A stretch of 64,000 bases of DNA from Gymnothorax reevesii (lineage: Eukaryota > Chordata > Actinopteri > Anguilliformes > Muraenidae): assembly GCA_029721435.1 (NCBI GenBank), contig CM056583.1, forward strand, positions 91,307,620-91,371,619. Reading direction: 5' to 3'. The position numbers and the translations under genes are program-made. The number at the start of each line of letters is the position of its first letter. Position 1 is the stretch's first letter. Below are positions 1 through 11,767 of the stretch, piece after piece. Below the pieces are notes generated by a model. It saw nothing but the letters and a program-made list of their open reading frames with translations. It was not told the DNA's origin and made no database searches.

Positions 1-128
1 AGGTGGAAGAGCTCTCTAATATCAAAGGTAAGTACGAGGTGGAAGAGCTCTCTAATATCAAAGGTAAGTACGAGGTCGAAGAGCTCTCTAATATCAAAGG
101 TAAGTACGAGGTCGAAGAGCTCTCTAAT
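1..128. repeat. 36-bp minisatellite, about 3.5 copies
   Basis: Head-to-tail copies of a 36-bp unit starting aggtggaagagctctctaat, the last one partial. A g-to-c change (aggtgg to aggtcg) separates the first two copies from the later ones. The array is cut by the window edge, so its true length is unknown. Confidence 0.95.
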
Positions 129-1243
129 TGAGATGAGCAAGTGGTGACCTTTAAAAGGCGCCGCACGTGGAAAAGGAAACTTTCAATTAGGAATCAGGCG
201 GAGTTCATTCAAGGAAGTCATACCCACAGCAAAGATCAGTAAATTGTGACACAATTTTAATTATAATTCTCGCAGTCGCATTTGCACCTAACATGGCTTA
301 CGTAGTCACCATGCTGAGTACTCAAACATTCGAAAAATATATAGTAGCACAATATTTTACGGTATGAAAACACAATTAAGCCTAGCGGCCATGTTGGCTT
401 TCACTGCCCCCGGTCATTCTAGCCTGCAAAGGCTCTAAGGCCCCTTAAGGCACTTTTCCACTACACGGTACCGGCTCTTCTCTACTCTACTCACCTTTTT
501 TGCTTTTCCATAAGGGAAAAAGTACCTGGTACCTGGTACTAGTAGATACTTTTTCTGGTACCTACTCTCCGGGGTTTCAGAAAATGGCTGACCAGGAGTA
601 GTACTAAAATGTGACGTGCATCATTGCTGCCCACTGACTGGTCAGAGAGAATCGTCACTGTGTAAGAGGACTCCGTAGTCGACCCTGGGACATCTCATTT
701 GAGTGAGCTTTACGAGTCTTAAGATTAGCGTAGCTATTATGATCATCAACTTATTATGATCATTGCCTTATATAGTTTTTTGGCTGCTTGTTTGATAAGG
801 TGTGCGTTGCCTTACCTTTCAAACACAGCAGAGCTGCTACAGTCATGAAATGTGTTTTTCTTTAACTGAGACCCCGTTCGTGGCAGTGTGGGACGGTTCA
901 GTTCTGTTCCCCGTAATAATTCCCTTTGAGGTAGTAATGTGATGCTGCCCCTGTTTAAAGAAAATCGTGCAGAAAAATAACTTTGCAGGTGTTGACATTT
1001 CATTTTTGTCTTAACCTGAGATGACGCATCGTAAAGCGATAGATTCCCATACTCTGCCATCTCCTGTGATTTGTGCATTTGCTAGATGTTTTGCCTTCAA
1101 TTTCAAAGTGAAATGTTTCTTGATGCCTGAATGTCAAGATAATGAACAATAATTGTTTCGTCATAAACAAAACAATAATTTTGTTGTGTCATGTGCTTCT
1201 TTGTTTTGAAGGAAAAAGGTACATTAACATCCTCGGCGTGTGG
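129..1243. other. No gene recognised
   Basis: About 1.1 kb with no convincing coding or RNA signal. Around 450-600 there is a run of short palindromic motifs (ggtacc, cctggtacctggtact) resembling internal parts of small fish DNA transposons. I could not find paired ends, so no element is called. Confidence 0.5.
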
Positions 1244-3162
1244 TGACTGAGATGACGAGTGTTAGCAGGAACATGAACAGAAACTGAGATAAAGAGTGTT
1301 AGCAGGAACATGAACAGAAACTGAGATAAACAGTGTTAGCAAGAACATGAACAGAAACTGAGATAAACAATGTTAGCAGGAACATGAACAGAAACTGTGA
1401 TAAAGAGTGTTAGCAGGAACATGAACAGAAACTGAGATAAACAGTGTTAGCAGGAACATGAGCAGAAGCTGAGATAAACAGTGTTAGCAGGAACATGAAC
1501 AGAAACTGAGATAAACAGTGTTAGCAGGAACATGAACAGAAACTGTGATAAAGAGTGTTAGCAGGAACATGAACAGAAACTGAGATAAAGAGTGTTAGCA
1601 GGAACATGAACAGAAACTGAGATAAACAGTGTTAGCAGGAACATGAACAGAAACTGTGATAAAGAGTGTTAGCAGGAACATGAACAGAAACTGAGATAAA
1701 CAGTGTTAGCAGGAACATGAACAGAAACTGAGATAAACAGTGTTAGCAGGAACATGAACAAAAACTGAGATAAAGAGTGTTGGCAGGAACATGAGCAGAA
1801 GCTGAGATAAACAGTGTTAGCAGGAACATGAACAGAAACTGAGATAAACAGTGTTAACAGGAACATGAACAGAAACTGAGATAAACATTGTTAGCAGGAA
1901 CATGAACAAAAACTGAGATAAAGAGTGTTGGCAGGAACATGAACAGAAACTGTGATAAAGAGTGTGAGCAGGAACATGAACAGAAACTGAGATAAACAGT
2001 GTTAACAGGAACATGAACAGAAACTGTGATAAACAGTGTTAGCAGGAACATGAACAGAAACTGAGATAAACAGTGTTAGCAGGAACATGAACAAAAACTG
2101 AGATAAAGAGTGTTGGCAGGAACATGAACAGAAACTGTGATAAAGAGTGTGAGCAGGAACATGAACAGAAACTGAGATAAACAGTGTTAACAGGAACATG
2201 AACAAAAACTGAGATAAAGAGTGTTGGCAGGAACATGAACAGAAACTGTGATAAAGAGTGTGAGCAGGAACATGAACAGAAACTGAGATAAACAGTGTTA
2301 ACAGGAACATGAACAGAAACTGTGATAAACAGTGTTAGCAGGAACATGAACAGAAACTGTGATAAACAGTGTTAGCAGGAACATGAACAGAAACTGTGAT
2401 AAACAGTGTTAGCAGGAACATGAACAGAAACTGAGATAAACAGTGTTAGCAGGAACATGAACAAAAACTGAGATAAAGAGTGTTGGCAGGAACATGAACA
2501 GAAACTGTGATAAAGAGTGTGAGCAGGAACATGAACAGAAACTGAGATAAACAGTGTTAACAGGAACATGAACAGAAACTGTGATAAACAGTGTTAGCAG
2601 GAACATGAACAGAAACTGAGATAAACAGTGTTAGCAGGAACATGAGCAGAAGCTGAGATAAACAGTGTTAACAGGAACATGAACAGAAACTGTGATAAAC
2701 AGTGTTAGCAGGAACATGAACAGAAACTGAGATAAACAGTGTTAGCAGGAACATGAGCAGAAGCTGAGATAAACAGTGTTAACAGGAACATGAACAGAAA
2801 CTGTGATAAAGAGTGTGAGCAGGAACATGAACAGAAACTGAGATAAACAGTGTTAGCAGGAACATGAACAAAAACTGAGATAAAGAGTGTTGGCAGGAAC
2901 ATGAACAGAAACTGAGATAAACAGTGTTAGCAGGAACATGAACAGAAACTGAGATAAACAGTGTTAACAGGAACATGAACAGAAACTGAGATAAACAGTG
3001 TTAGCAGGAACATGAACAGAAACTGTGATAAACAGTGTTAGCAGGAACATGAACAGAAACTGAGATAAACAGTGTTGGCAGGAACATGAACAGAAACTGT
3101 GATAAAGAGTGTTAACAGGAACATGAACAGAAACTGTGATAAAGAGTGTGAGCAGGAACATG
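1244..3162. repeat. 37-bp minisatellite, about 51 copies
   Basis: Tandem array with core gtgttagcaggaacatgaac followed by agaaactgagataaaca. Unit length is close to 37 bp throughout. Recurrent variants are gagata/gtgata, aacag/aagag, ttagc/ttaac/ttggc/tgagc and aacagaa/aacaaaa. Variant combinations recur as blocks, for example near 2060-2330 and 2430-2600, which indicates duplication of multi-unit segments. Short open frames inside it are by-products of the repeat, since 37 is not a multiple of three and stops recur. Confidence 0.97.
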
Positions 3163-3754
3163 GGAAGGAAACAGTGCCTCCCTGTCCACTTTCGACAGTC
3201 TAGCATGCGTGACTCAGTCGGCGCAGTCAGCAGCTGTTTCCTGCTGTGTCCTCCTGACGCCGCACAGCGCTCAACAACGCCTCAGGCTTCGTCATTTGAT
3301 ACACGCTCGTTAACCACGGCCTAATTATCCCTAATCACTCGCGCTGCCAGGATCGCTGGTGCTAATTAATTGCTGCGGTGACTGGTAAATAAACAGAGGA
3401 GGTGAGAAAGGAAAAATGAATGAATGAAAATGAAAGAGGAAGTGTAAATCAGGGCCATATGCTTACTGCCTTATCAAACGGCATTGGTAATTACTGATAA
3501 TCAATACTCAGGGCACTGCTTTATCAAGGCTTATATTACAATCAAAAATCATGAATACTGAATGCTTCATCTCCCCTCCTAACTGCTTTCAACTCCTGAG
3601 TTTAAGGCAGTGGGGAAATCGGAGGTGATTAAAAATAAATAGGGCATTTATTGCATGAGTGCCAAACTGATATTTAATTATCACACGCAAAACACAGTCA
3701 CATGCACACATGCAAATACCCTCCCACTCAGCTATGACCATTAAACATGGAGTA
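3163..3754. other. No gene recognised
   Basis: Single-copy-looking sequence between the 37-bp array and the CA-rich tract. I see no coding, RNA or transposon signature. Confidence 0.5.
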
Positions 3755-3920
3755 CGCACACACACACACACACACAAGGGCACAACCACACACAAGCGCG
3801 CGCATACACACACACACACACGCAGACACACGCAGGTACACCTGAACACACACACACACACTCACACACAAGGGCACAACCACACACAAGCACGCACACA
3901 CACACACACACACACACACT
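3755..3920. repeat. CA-rich compound microsatellite
   Basis: Interrupted (CA)n with an internally repeated block: agggcacaaccacacacaag occurs near 3776 and again near 3869. So part of the tract itself duplicated as a unit of about 93 bp. Confidence 0.95.
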
Positions 3921-4017
3921 CCATAATGAAGGATAAACTCTTCCTCTCTCCCCCGTCACATGACTGCACATTATGCCTCAAACAAAGACAACAGATAGAC
4001 ACAAATAATTTCAGATA

Positions 4018-4241
4018 GAGAGTGAGAGTAAAAGTGTGAATGAGTGAGTGAGAGAGTAACAGTTAGTGTGTGAACGAGTGGGTGTGTGAGTGAGTTAGTC
4101 AGTGAGTGTGTGTGTGAATGAGTGAGTGTGTGAGTGACAGAGTTAGTGTGTGAATGAGTGAGTGTGTGAGTGACTGAGTTAGTGTGTGAACAAGTTAGTG
4201 AGTGCCCAAGTGAATGAGTGATTGGGTAACCAAGGGAGTGA

Positions 4242-4288
<47 letters not shown>

Positions 4289-4363
4289 TGTGTGAGTGAG
4301 TGTGTGAGTTACTAACGGAGAGAGTAACCAAGGGTGTGAGTGTGTGTGTGTGTGTGTTTGACT

Positions 4364-4396
<33 letters not shown>

Positions 4397-4862
4397 TGAG
4401 TGCGTATGAGTGACTGTGATAAAGTGAGTATGTGAGTGAGAAACTGAATTACTGTGTGAACAAGTGAGTGTGTGAGAGAGTAAGTGAGGGTGCAAGTGAG
4501 TGGGATAGTAATCGAGGGAATGAGGGAGTGAGTAAGTCACCGTATGACCGACTGAGTGAGTGAGTGTATAACTGAGTGAGTGTGTCACAAAGTGAGAAAG
4601 TGTTTGAGTGATTAACTGTGTGTATAACCGAGTGAATGTATCAGAAAGTGAGTGTTTGATTGAGTGAGTGAGTGAGTGTATAACCGAGTGAGTGAGTGAG
4701 TGTGCGACAAAGTGAGAGTGTTTGAGTGAGTGAGTAAGTGAGTATATAACCAAATGAGTGAATATGTGACAAAGTGAAAGATTGTTTGATTGAGTGAGTG
4801 AGTGTGTAACCGAGTGAGTGAGTGAGTGAGTGAGTGAATGTGTGATAATGTGACAGTGTTTG
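4018..4862. repeat. GAGT/GTGA-rich low-complexity tract
   Basis: About 840 bp dominated by gagt, gtga and tgtg words, with pure (TG)n near 4248-4284 and 4369-4393. The reverse strand stays open for long stretches and would encode Thr/His/Ser-Leu-rich peptides, as expected for a stop-free simple repeat. I do not treat that as coding. Confidence 0.93.
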
Positions 4863-6746
4863 AGTTCCCATAGACTGTATAAAACAATCCATTGTGGTCC
4901 TGAATATTTACACAGTAACAAGCGGAACTTCTATGCATGTCATAGCATCGTGTGAACCAGGGGCAAAAATAACACCAGGGTGTTTGCTTAATCACTGCTG
5001 GACGGAATTGGAGCCAATAAATGCCTGTGACGACTGCAGAGTCATATGACCTGGGAATGAATACTGATTGCACCTTTCCCTCTGAAGATAGAAGCCGGGT
5101 GTTAGTGAGCGTTAGTGGGTTTTCATCAAGCCTTGTAGATAACTGAAGGAATCCTGATCCCATCGGTAAAAAATACCAACAATTCGACATGGGTGAGAAT
5201 GCTCTGAAGCCCTAAGCTTCCAGACTCCTCAATCACACCTCCAAAGGCTCCTTCCAAACCCCCCCCCCACTCCCCCCCAACCTCCCTCCCCCTCCCACCG
5301 TCTCATGACAAAAGGAAACCGCAAACCTCAGAATGACAGAATTATTTTGTCAAGTGGAGCGGCGTGATAACGAGGCAGGTTGTGTTCAGATGGCTCTAAT
5401 GGGGTTGCTGACGGCTGCTGGGGCTGGTTTTGGGGGCCCCGCGGGACCCGTTGCCACGGGCAGGGCCTGGGGCGGTTCTCCCCCTCTGCCTGGGGCGGCT
5501 CTGCCCCTCTCCACGCTCAGGCAGGGGAGCCCCCACAGGAGCTGCTGAATGTTCTCACCTCCCACCACCAGGGTGCGCTGTGCTGTGCTGCAGAGTGGTA
5601 CGCATGACACAGGGGCTGGAGACAGCTGCTGACCTGCTTACACAACGAGTACCTGGGTTACAGAGTTAAGCAAAGCTTGGCCCGGACAAGACACCAGAGT
5701 CATTTTAAGCTATAATTCAAATCCAGCCGAAAACTTTTACTGCAGTCTCAGTGGGACGGGGGGGTGTCAGCACCAGAAATGTAAATCGTTTAGAACAGCC
5801 TGCTGAAAAACAGAATTTTACAACATGTTTTTATTTTCCTCATCATACATTTAAAGACTTTAAATGTCATAGACTGCTTCTGTTTGAATGTCCTATTATA
5901 TCTTTTAGTGGAATGAGTTAATAATCGGAAATTAAAAGTGCCATTCTCTGTCATACAGCTCTGATTGAAGACTGGTGAAGAAGGAGTTGGCGAGGCTATC
6001 ATTTAATTGACATACCCCAGACCAATGACTATTTTCACCCATAAAAGGAGAGATTTCAAAGCATCTGAAAGAAAAAAATCACTGAAATTGATTAAGTAGT
6101 TTCCGAGACATGATGGCTATCCATTTTACTAACTAATTTGTCCTTAACGAACTTGATTATTCATTTTCATAATTTTAACAGGTTGCAGTGACAGGTTGGC
6201 CCAACATTTGAAGATGAAATAATATGCTGTAACCATCCACTCAGTCTTTGGACACTACATGTGCAAGTAAATCCAATTAGAAATTCACAGGAAAAGTGTC
6301 ACATGATTGCGCTGCCTTAAGAATTGGGTCAGCAGCTCCTGGTAAATTTGGGTTTATTCACTTTTTATGCCTACAAGGTTTGATAGTAGTACTTCATCAA
6401 AAATGCTGCATGGGTTTACTCTTACACGGCGAGATTAAAGTATGTATTTTTCACGGTCGGCATGGGAAAAAGGGAAGCTTTGAAGTTTCAAATTCGTATT
6501 AATAAATTAATGGCAGAGATTAAGTGTGGACATTTAAGGACATGAATAAGAAATGAGTGTGTGATCATTTATATTCTGTGAGACTCAGAACTGATTCACA
6601 TCGGTGCCCGAGTCGGAGATCATGTTTGCAAAGGTGCGAAGCATCTTTATCTGCCTTCAGTCCCTCTGTTCTTATAGAGGTCTGAGCGTTTTCCCCAAAT
6701 ACTAAATTAACACAACACCGAAAGATGCAGATGTAGTGTTTGTGAG
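4863..6746. other. No gene recognised
   Basis: About 1.9 kb. It contains a C-rich stretch at 5258-5300 and a GC-rich patch at 5400-5560 with overlapping short open frames that look like nothing known. A 24-bp stretch near 4867 (ccatagactgtataaaa) resembles the end of the MITE at 23714, but no partner end was found. Confidence 0.5.
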
Positions 6747-6983
6747 TTGGATCCAGGTTCAGATTCAGTCCTAACTGAGATGAATGGTGTTTCCCGATGC
6801 TTCTTAGTGCGTTTAGTCAGAAAGTTCTCATCAAAAAGCCTGCAGACCCATGTATGGGTTCATCAATTGCAGCTGCTGTATTCAAACCTGTGGAACTTCA
6901 GTCCTATTTTACACTCTACTGCAGATACCAAATTTTCCACCGATCCCAAATATGTTCTGCTGAATTACAGGGAAATGTATTTA

Positions 6984-8544
6984 CAAAACCCAAAACCAGT
7001 AAAGTTGGCACGTTGTGTAAATCGTAAATAAAAACAGAATACAATGATTTGCAAATCCTTTTCAACCTATATTCAATTGAATACACAGCAAAGACGAGTT
7101 ACTTAATGTTCGCACAGGTAAAGTTTGTAATTTTTTGCAAATATTAGCTCATTTGGAATTTGATGCCTGCAACATGTTTCAAAAAAGCTGGCACAAGTGG
7201 CAAAAAAGACTGAGAGAGTTGAGGAATGCTCATCAAACCCTTATTTGGAACATCCCACTGGTGAACGTGCTAATTGGGAACAGGTGGGTGCCATGATTGG
7301 GTATAAAAGCAGCTTCCCTGAAATGCTCAGTCATTCACAAACAAGGATGGGGCGAGGGTCACCACTTAGTGAACAAATGCGTGAGCTGATTGTCGAACAG
7401 TTTAAAAACAACATTCCTCAACGACCTATTGCAAGAAATTTAGGGATTTCATCATCTACGGTCCCTAATATCGTGAAAAGGTTCAGAGAATCTGGAGAAA
7501 TCACTGCACGTAAGCGACAAGGCCGAAAACCAACATTGAATGCCCGTGACCTTCGATCCCTCAGGCGGTACTGCATCAAAAACCGACATCAGTGTGTAAA
7601 GGACATCACTACATGGGCTCAGGAACACTTCAGAAAACCACTGTCAGTAACTACAGTTCGTCGCTACATCTGCAAGTGCAAGTTAAAACTCTACAATGCA
7701 AAGCGAAAGCCATTTATCAACAGCACCCAGAAACGCCGCCGGCTTCACTGGGCCCAAGCTCATCTAAGATGGACTGATGCAAAGTGGAAAAGTGTTCTGT
7801 GGTCTGACGAGTCCACATTTCAAATTGTTCAAACCATCTGGACTGTTATAGGCGCAAAGTTCAAAAGCCAGCATCTGTGATGATATGGGGGTGCATTAGT
7901 GCCCAAGGCATGGGCCCCTTACACATATGTGAAGGCACCATTAATGCTGAAAGGTACATACAGGTTTTGGAGCAACATATGTTGCCATCCAAGCAACGTC
8001 TTTTTCATGGACGCCCCTGCTTATTTCAGCAAGACAATGCCAAGCCACATTCTGCACGTGTTACAACAGCATGGCTCCGTAGTAAAAGAGTGCGGGTACT
8101 AAACTGGCCTGCCTGTAGTCCAGACCTGTCTCCCACTGAAAATGTGTGGCGCTTTATGAAGCGTAAAATACGACAACGGAGACCCCGGACTGTTGAACAA
8201 CTTAAGCTGCACATCAAGCAAGAATGGGAGAGTTCCACCTGAAAAGCTTCAAAAATTGGTCTCCTCAGTTCCCAAACGTTTACTGAGTGTCGTTAAAAGA
8301 AAAGGTGATGTAACACAGTGGTAAAAAGGCCCCTGTGCAAATTTTTTGCAATGTTTTGCTGCCTTTAAATTCTAAGTTAATGATTATTTGCAAAAAAAAA
8401 AAGGGTTTCTCAGTTTGAACATTAAACATCTTGTCATTGCAGTGTATTCAATTGAATATAAGTTGAAAAGGATTTGCAAATCATTGTATTCTGTTTTTAT
8501 CTACGATTTACATAACGTGCCATCTTCACCGGTTTTGGGTTTTG
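6984..8544 (+). mobile_element. Tc1/mariner element, copy 1 (inactive)
   Basis: A 1.56-kb element flanked by TA on both sides (6982-6983 and 8545-8546). Long imperfect TIRs of about 200 bp start caaaacccaaaacc and end ggttttgggttttg; blocks such as aatgatttgcaaatcctttt occur in both. Long TIRs are typical of many fish Tc1 elements. It carries a broken plus-strand transposase gene. A second copy of the same family lies at 38129-46230. Confidence 0.93.
7347..8324 (+). pseudogene. Tc1-family transposase, copy 1, frameshifted
   Basis: The product would be a DDE transposase that cuts and rejoins DNA at the element's TIRs. The likely start is the ATG at 7347 (MGRGSPLSEQM). Two helix-turn-helix regions follow, including PIARNLGISSSTVPNIVKRF and an RQGRKP linker. 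Catalytic motifs are readable in pieces: SDES, QQDNAKPH and SPTENVW, with 34 residues between the second D and the E (DD34E). Two lesions are visible. A deletion near 7828-7832, just after FQIV, shifts the frame so the second half reads from 7877. A 2-bp loss near 8228 gives an early stop after KQEWESST. The original terminator (after GDVTQW) survives at 8322-8324. The protein is not functional. Confidence 0.9.
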
Positions 8545-8690
8545 TAAAACTATCGACACAATGTAGATATTTTTGCATTTGATGTAATGCTGTGGCCATA
8601 AAACATGGTGTTCTGGGTTTGAATATTTCTCTCAATATAAGTGTGATGTAGCTTCAGTGAGGCACTGCTAGCAGCAGATACAGAATGCAT

Positions 8691-10879
8691 ACATGATATT
8701 ATCCGACAATATGAAAGACAGGCTTTTCTGATTTTGAACCAAACTAAGGGAAAACTGAAGTCAAAACTCAGAGTTTAAGACTGACAGCAGGTGTCGGTGC
8801 CATGCTCAGGAATTTTATAAGGGTATTTTAAAAATCTTTGCATCGAAGATCCTCTGAGTTCCAGGATGCAGGTGGTTTCCATGGATAGAAATCATGTGAA
8901 CAATTAAGGAATTTAACCGTGGACTTGTGCCAAAACACCATTAAAAAGCATTTTTTTTAACAACGACCTTATGCTGAGTTATTAGCTTCAAAACCAATGA
9001 TAACCATCAATAGGTGTTTGACTAGCTTGATGAATTCCTTTTTCTTGTTGATTAAAAATTCCTTTGTGGTTGTGGCAAAAAAAAAAAAAAAAACATTATA
9101 GTCTGATGACATATTTAGAATGAAGTAGCAAAGTAGCCCTCTTCAGTGATCCATAAGAAGAATGATTTGTCCAAACCTCAGATCATCAAGTTCAGTTTCA
9201 GCACCGTGACGCCACACAAGGAATTCAAATGCAGGAAGTGACATTTGAGGGAGTCGGGAGGGTTGTTTTATGTAGATGCTGAAAATCTCTTTATTTCAGG
9301 GTTGAAAGATGCTTTATGAATTTTTAAATTCCACCAGACTACCCCATGTCGGGATCCTGTAATGATTATGGGTTAAAAATATTTTCTGTACAACGGAAAA
9401 GCAGAGACACCAAAAGAAAGAAGAAAAAACAACAACACAATTGTAATAAAAAACAGAAAAACACAGAAAGTGAATACATTACCTAAAACCACACAAGATG
9501 GAGGAGGCCCGTTACTGACTTATTAATTATGAATTGCGTTAATTCTGGATGAAAAGAAAATAAGTATACCATTCTACAATATTTATTAATTCAAATTCAT
9601 TTCTGTATTTTGCACATTAGACGGCCTGTTCCTTTAAATGAGTGATATATATTTATTTAAAACCCCACGGAAAACTCATTAAAAATGCTACCCTTATATA
9701 AGGCTCCACTGGGAAAGCGATGCGAATAAATGACTGTGGAGAGATGTGAAAAGCCGAAAGTAAACTCTCATGCAGAGGCGAGACGAGGGTTAAATTAACA
9801 AAACCTTGAAAACGGCTGTAATTCTCTTGTCTCCTCTCCCAGTCCTCTCCCTCATACCCATAAAAAGAGTGCAAGAAGAAAGGAGATCGTATGCATATCA
9901 TTCATTAGCCACAAATAAAAGACATTCGCTCTAATAGACCCCCAGCATCCCCAAATCCCACTGCTTCCTTTGCAGTGAAGATGGAAAAACAACAAGAGAA
10001 GGAACATAGAACCGAAAAATAAGGGGAAGAACCCATCTCCCTAAAGTGCTTGTTAGGGCCAGATAATTATTGCAATGAATAATCTTAAAAATAAATCAGC
10101 AAATAAATAAATAAAGCAAACATTTATAGATCTCAGTATTATCAGAGGAGTGTCAGAGACCTGCTGCTCGGCTCTCCCAAGCCTTTGTGTTTGGCTTTCA
10201 TCTCTAACCGCTGCGCCATCCTCAGCTCCGCCTTCTCTCTCGCCCTCCTCCGTACTCATCACTTCCTCTGAAACTTCCTTCGCCTCTCTGTCACCCACGC
10301 CCAGGCCATCGTCAGGTCGCTCACAGGGCCGCAGCTGAGAGTGTAAGCTGTTCCGAGGTGCTAACCAATGGAACTCTGGCTAAAGGCCAAAGAAAGACGT
10401 CGTTCTGAGCGCAAATTCTGGCACAACAGTTTACGCCGGCGTTTAACTGCACACAAAGGTGTCTCCTCAGAGTTCTGACTGCTTTATGAACACAGGACAT
10501 GACCTGTAGAGAAGTGGAAAAAGAAAACAGCGGAGAGGGAGATGAAGATGAGAAGAGAATCATGAAGATCAGGTGTACAGCTGTTAAATTGACTTTATTT
10601 ATTAGGTGATGCATTGCTGTTGCATTTAATCTTATATAAACCGCACTGCACCCATGATGCATGTGGCCATGCGAATAAACCACACTGAATTTTGAGTATC
10701 GGCGTCAGAGAACAGAGGATAAGCCACAGATGAATGAACAGAGGCAGATCGTGGCCGATTCCTCCACACCTCTTCTCCCAGTCCCTCTCCGCTGGGACGC
10801 CCCCCGCTGACCTGCTTAGGGGGGTGCGAGCAAGACCGTCGTGATTGAAATTCTAATCAGGCGGCTTCCTTGGCTTTCT
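8691..10879. other. No gene recognised
   Basis: About 2.2 kb of mostly AT-rich DNA with an A-tract at 9079-9094. Short open frames here are neither compositionally nor motif-wise convincing. Confidence 0.5.
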
Positions 10880-11175
10880 CTCAGGCTCCCCTCCCGCCGT
10901 CCCCTCCGAGTCTCACGGCGGCTGGCGCTCAATTCCGTTTCATCACACATCAAACGGGGCGGGCGTGTTGGGCGCGGGCAGGACCCGGGGGCCGCGGAAC
11001 ATCTGCACGGGGCGGCCCGCGGGAGGGACAGGCCTGTAGCAGATGTCACCTGGAGCAGAGCAGCAGGCCGCGGTCGCCGCGGGGAACTCAGAGACCCGCC
11101 GCTGCGGAGGGAGATCCAACGGCCAAACCGCTGAACCGCCAACCCCCCGAAACCCCCACTCCGCGCTGCCGGAAC
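10880..11175. promoter_or_regulatory. CpG-rich patch, possible CpG island
   Basis: About 300 bp of clearly elevated GC and CpG content (gggcggcccgcgggaggg, ccgcggtcgccgcgggg) in an otherwise AT-leaning window. Several overlapping frames are open on both strands, as expected from base composition. No protein is recognised. It could mark a promoter or first exon, or be a GC-rich repeat remnant. Confidence 0.4.
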
Positions 11176-11220
11176 TCCCCTCCCTGACCCTCTACGCACA
11201 CTGCACAATTACACACTTAC

Positions 11221-11767
11221 CAGTGGCGGCTGGCGAACTGACGACAGGGGAGACTAAACACAATTATTCATTTAAATGACCATTACAGAAACTTCAATAA
11301 CTCTCAACATTATCAGGTGCGACCAGGTTTCATTTATAACGAATATCAATTATGACTCCAGACTTCTCAGGCTTTTGTTTACTCCGCTGTTGGAAGCAAT
11401 GCATGCGTTTCATGATCGTTCAAATGAAATAAGATCATTTGAAACGTCTTCATGCAATTACATCGCTTCCAACCCCTCCAGTGCACAAGGATTTCACTTC
11501 TGCGCGAGAATCTGTTGCGTAGCGAGAGTGTTGATTGAATAATTGCTGACTGCAGCAGAGGAGCGTAAATATGCCACTAAAACTCACAACGAATGCGTGA
11601 GAGTTGGCAGGGGTGCGTTATAAATGAAAACGGGCCACACCTGATAATGTTTTCGGAGTTCCTGTGATGGTAATTTAAATGAATGACTGAAAACAGGTCG
11701 GGACTAATCTTTCATTTAAAGGGATTGTTTTGAGGCTCCCCAATCGCCAGATCACCAGCCGCCACTG
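11221..11767. mobile_element. Non-autonomous hAT MITE (547 bp)
   Basis: Terminal inverted repeats cagtggcggctgg at the left and ccagccgccactg at the right. Both sides carry an identical 8-bp TSD, acacttac, at 11213-11220 and 11768-11775. An 8-bp TSD is the hallmark of the hAT superfamily. There is no transposase. The centre (about 11390-11473) holds an inverted repeat pairing gttggaagcaatg with catcgcttccaac. Confidence 0.9.

Larger units (their letters stand above)
6860..8690. repeat. Old dispersed repeat, copy A, split by a Tc1 insertion
   Basis: Sequence on both sides of the Tc1 element matches, in order and orientation, a contiguous copy at 62328-62612. Shared anchors are ccatgtatgggt, gatcccaaa, tacagggaaatgt to the left and atgtaatgc, gtggccataaa, tctctcaat, gtagcttca to the right. 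Only 6860-6983 and 8545-8690 belong to this repeat. The family is not recognised. Confidence 0.75.

Noticed and set aside
452..600. Possible MITE with ggtacc-rich palindromes
   Set aside because: Could not find two matching ends or a target duplication.
1669..3206. Multiple overlapping minus-strand open frames encoding FLLTLFISVSVHVP-type peptides
   Set aside because: Products of the 37-bp minisatellite read in different phases; no independent evidence of coding.
4866..4890. End of the MITE family seen at 23714
   Set aside because: Only about 20 bp match and no partner end; not enough to call an element.
3971..4921. 316-codon minus-strand frame rich in Thr, His, Ser and Leu
   Set aside because: Lies entirely in GAGT/GTGA simple repeat, which lacks stops on that strand; composition is what the repeat dictates.
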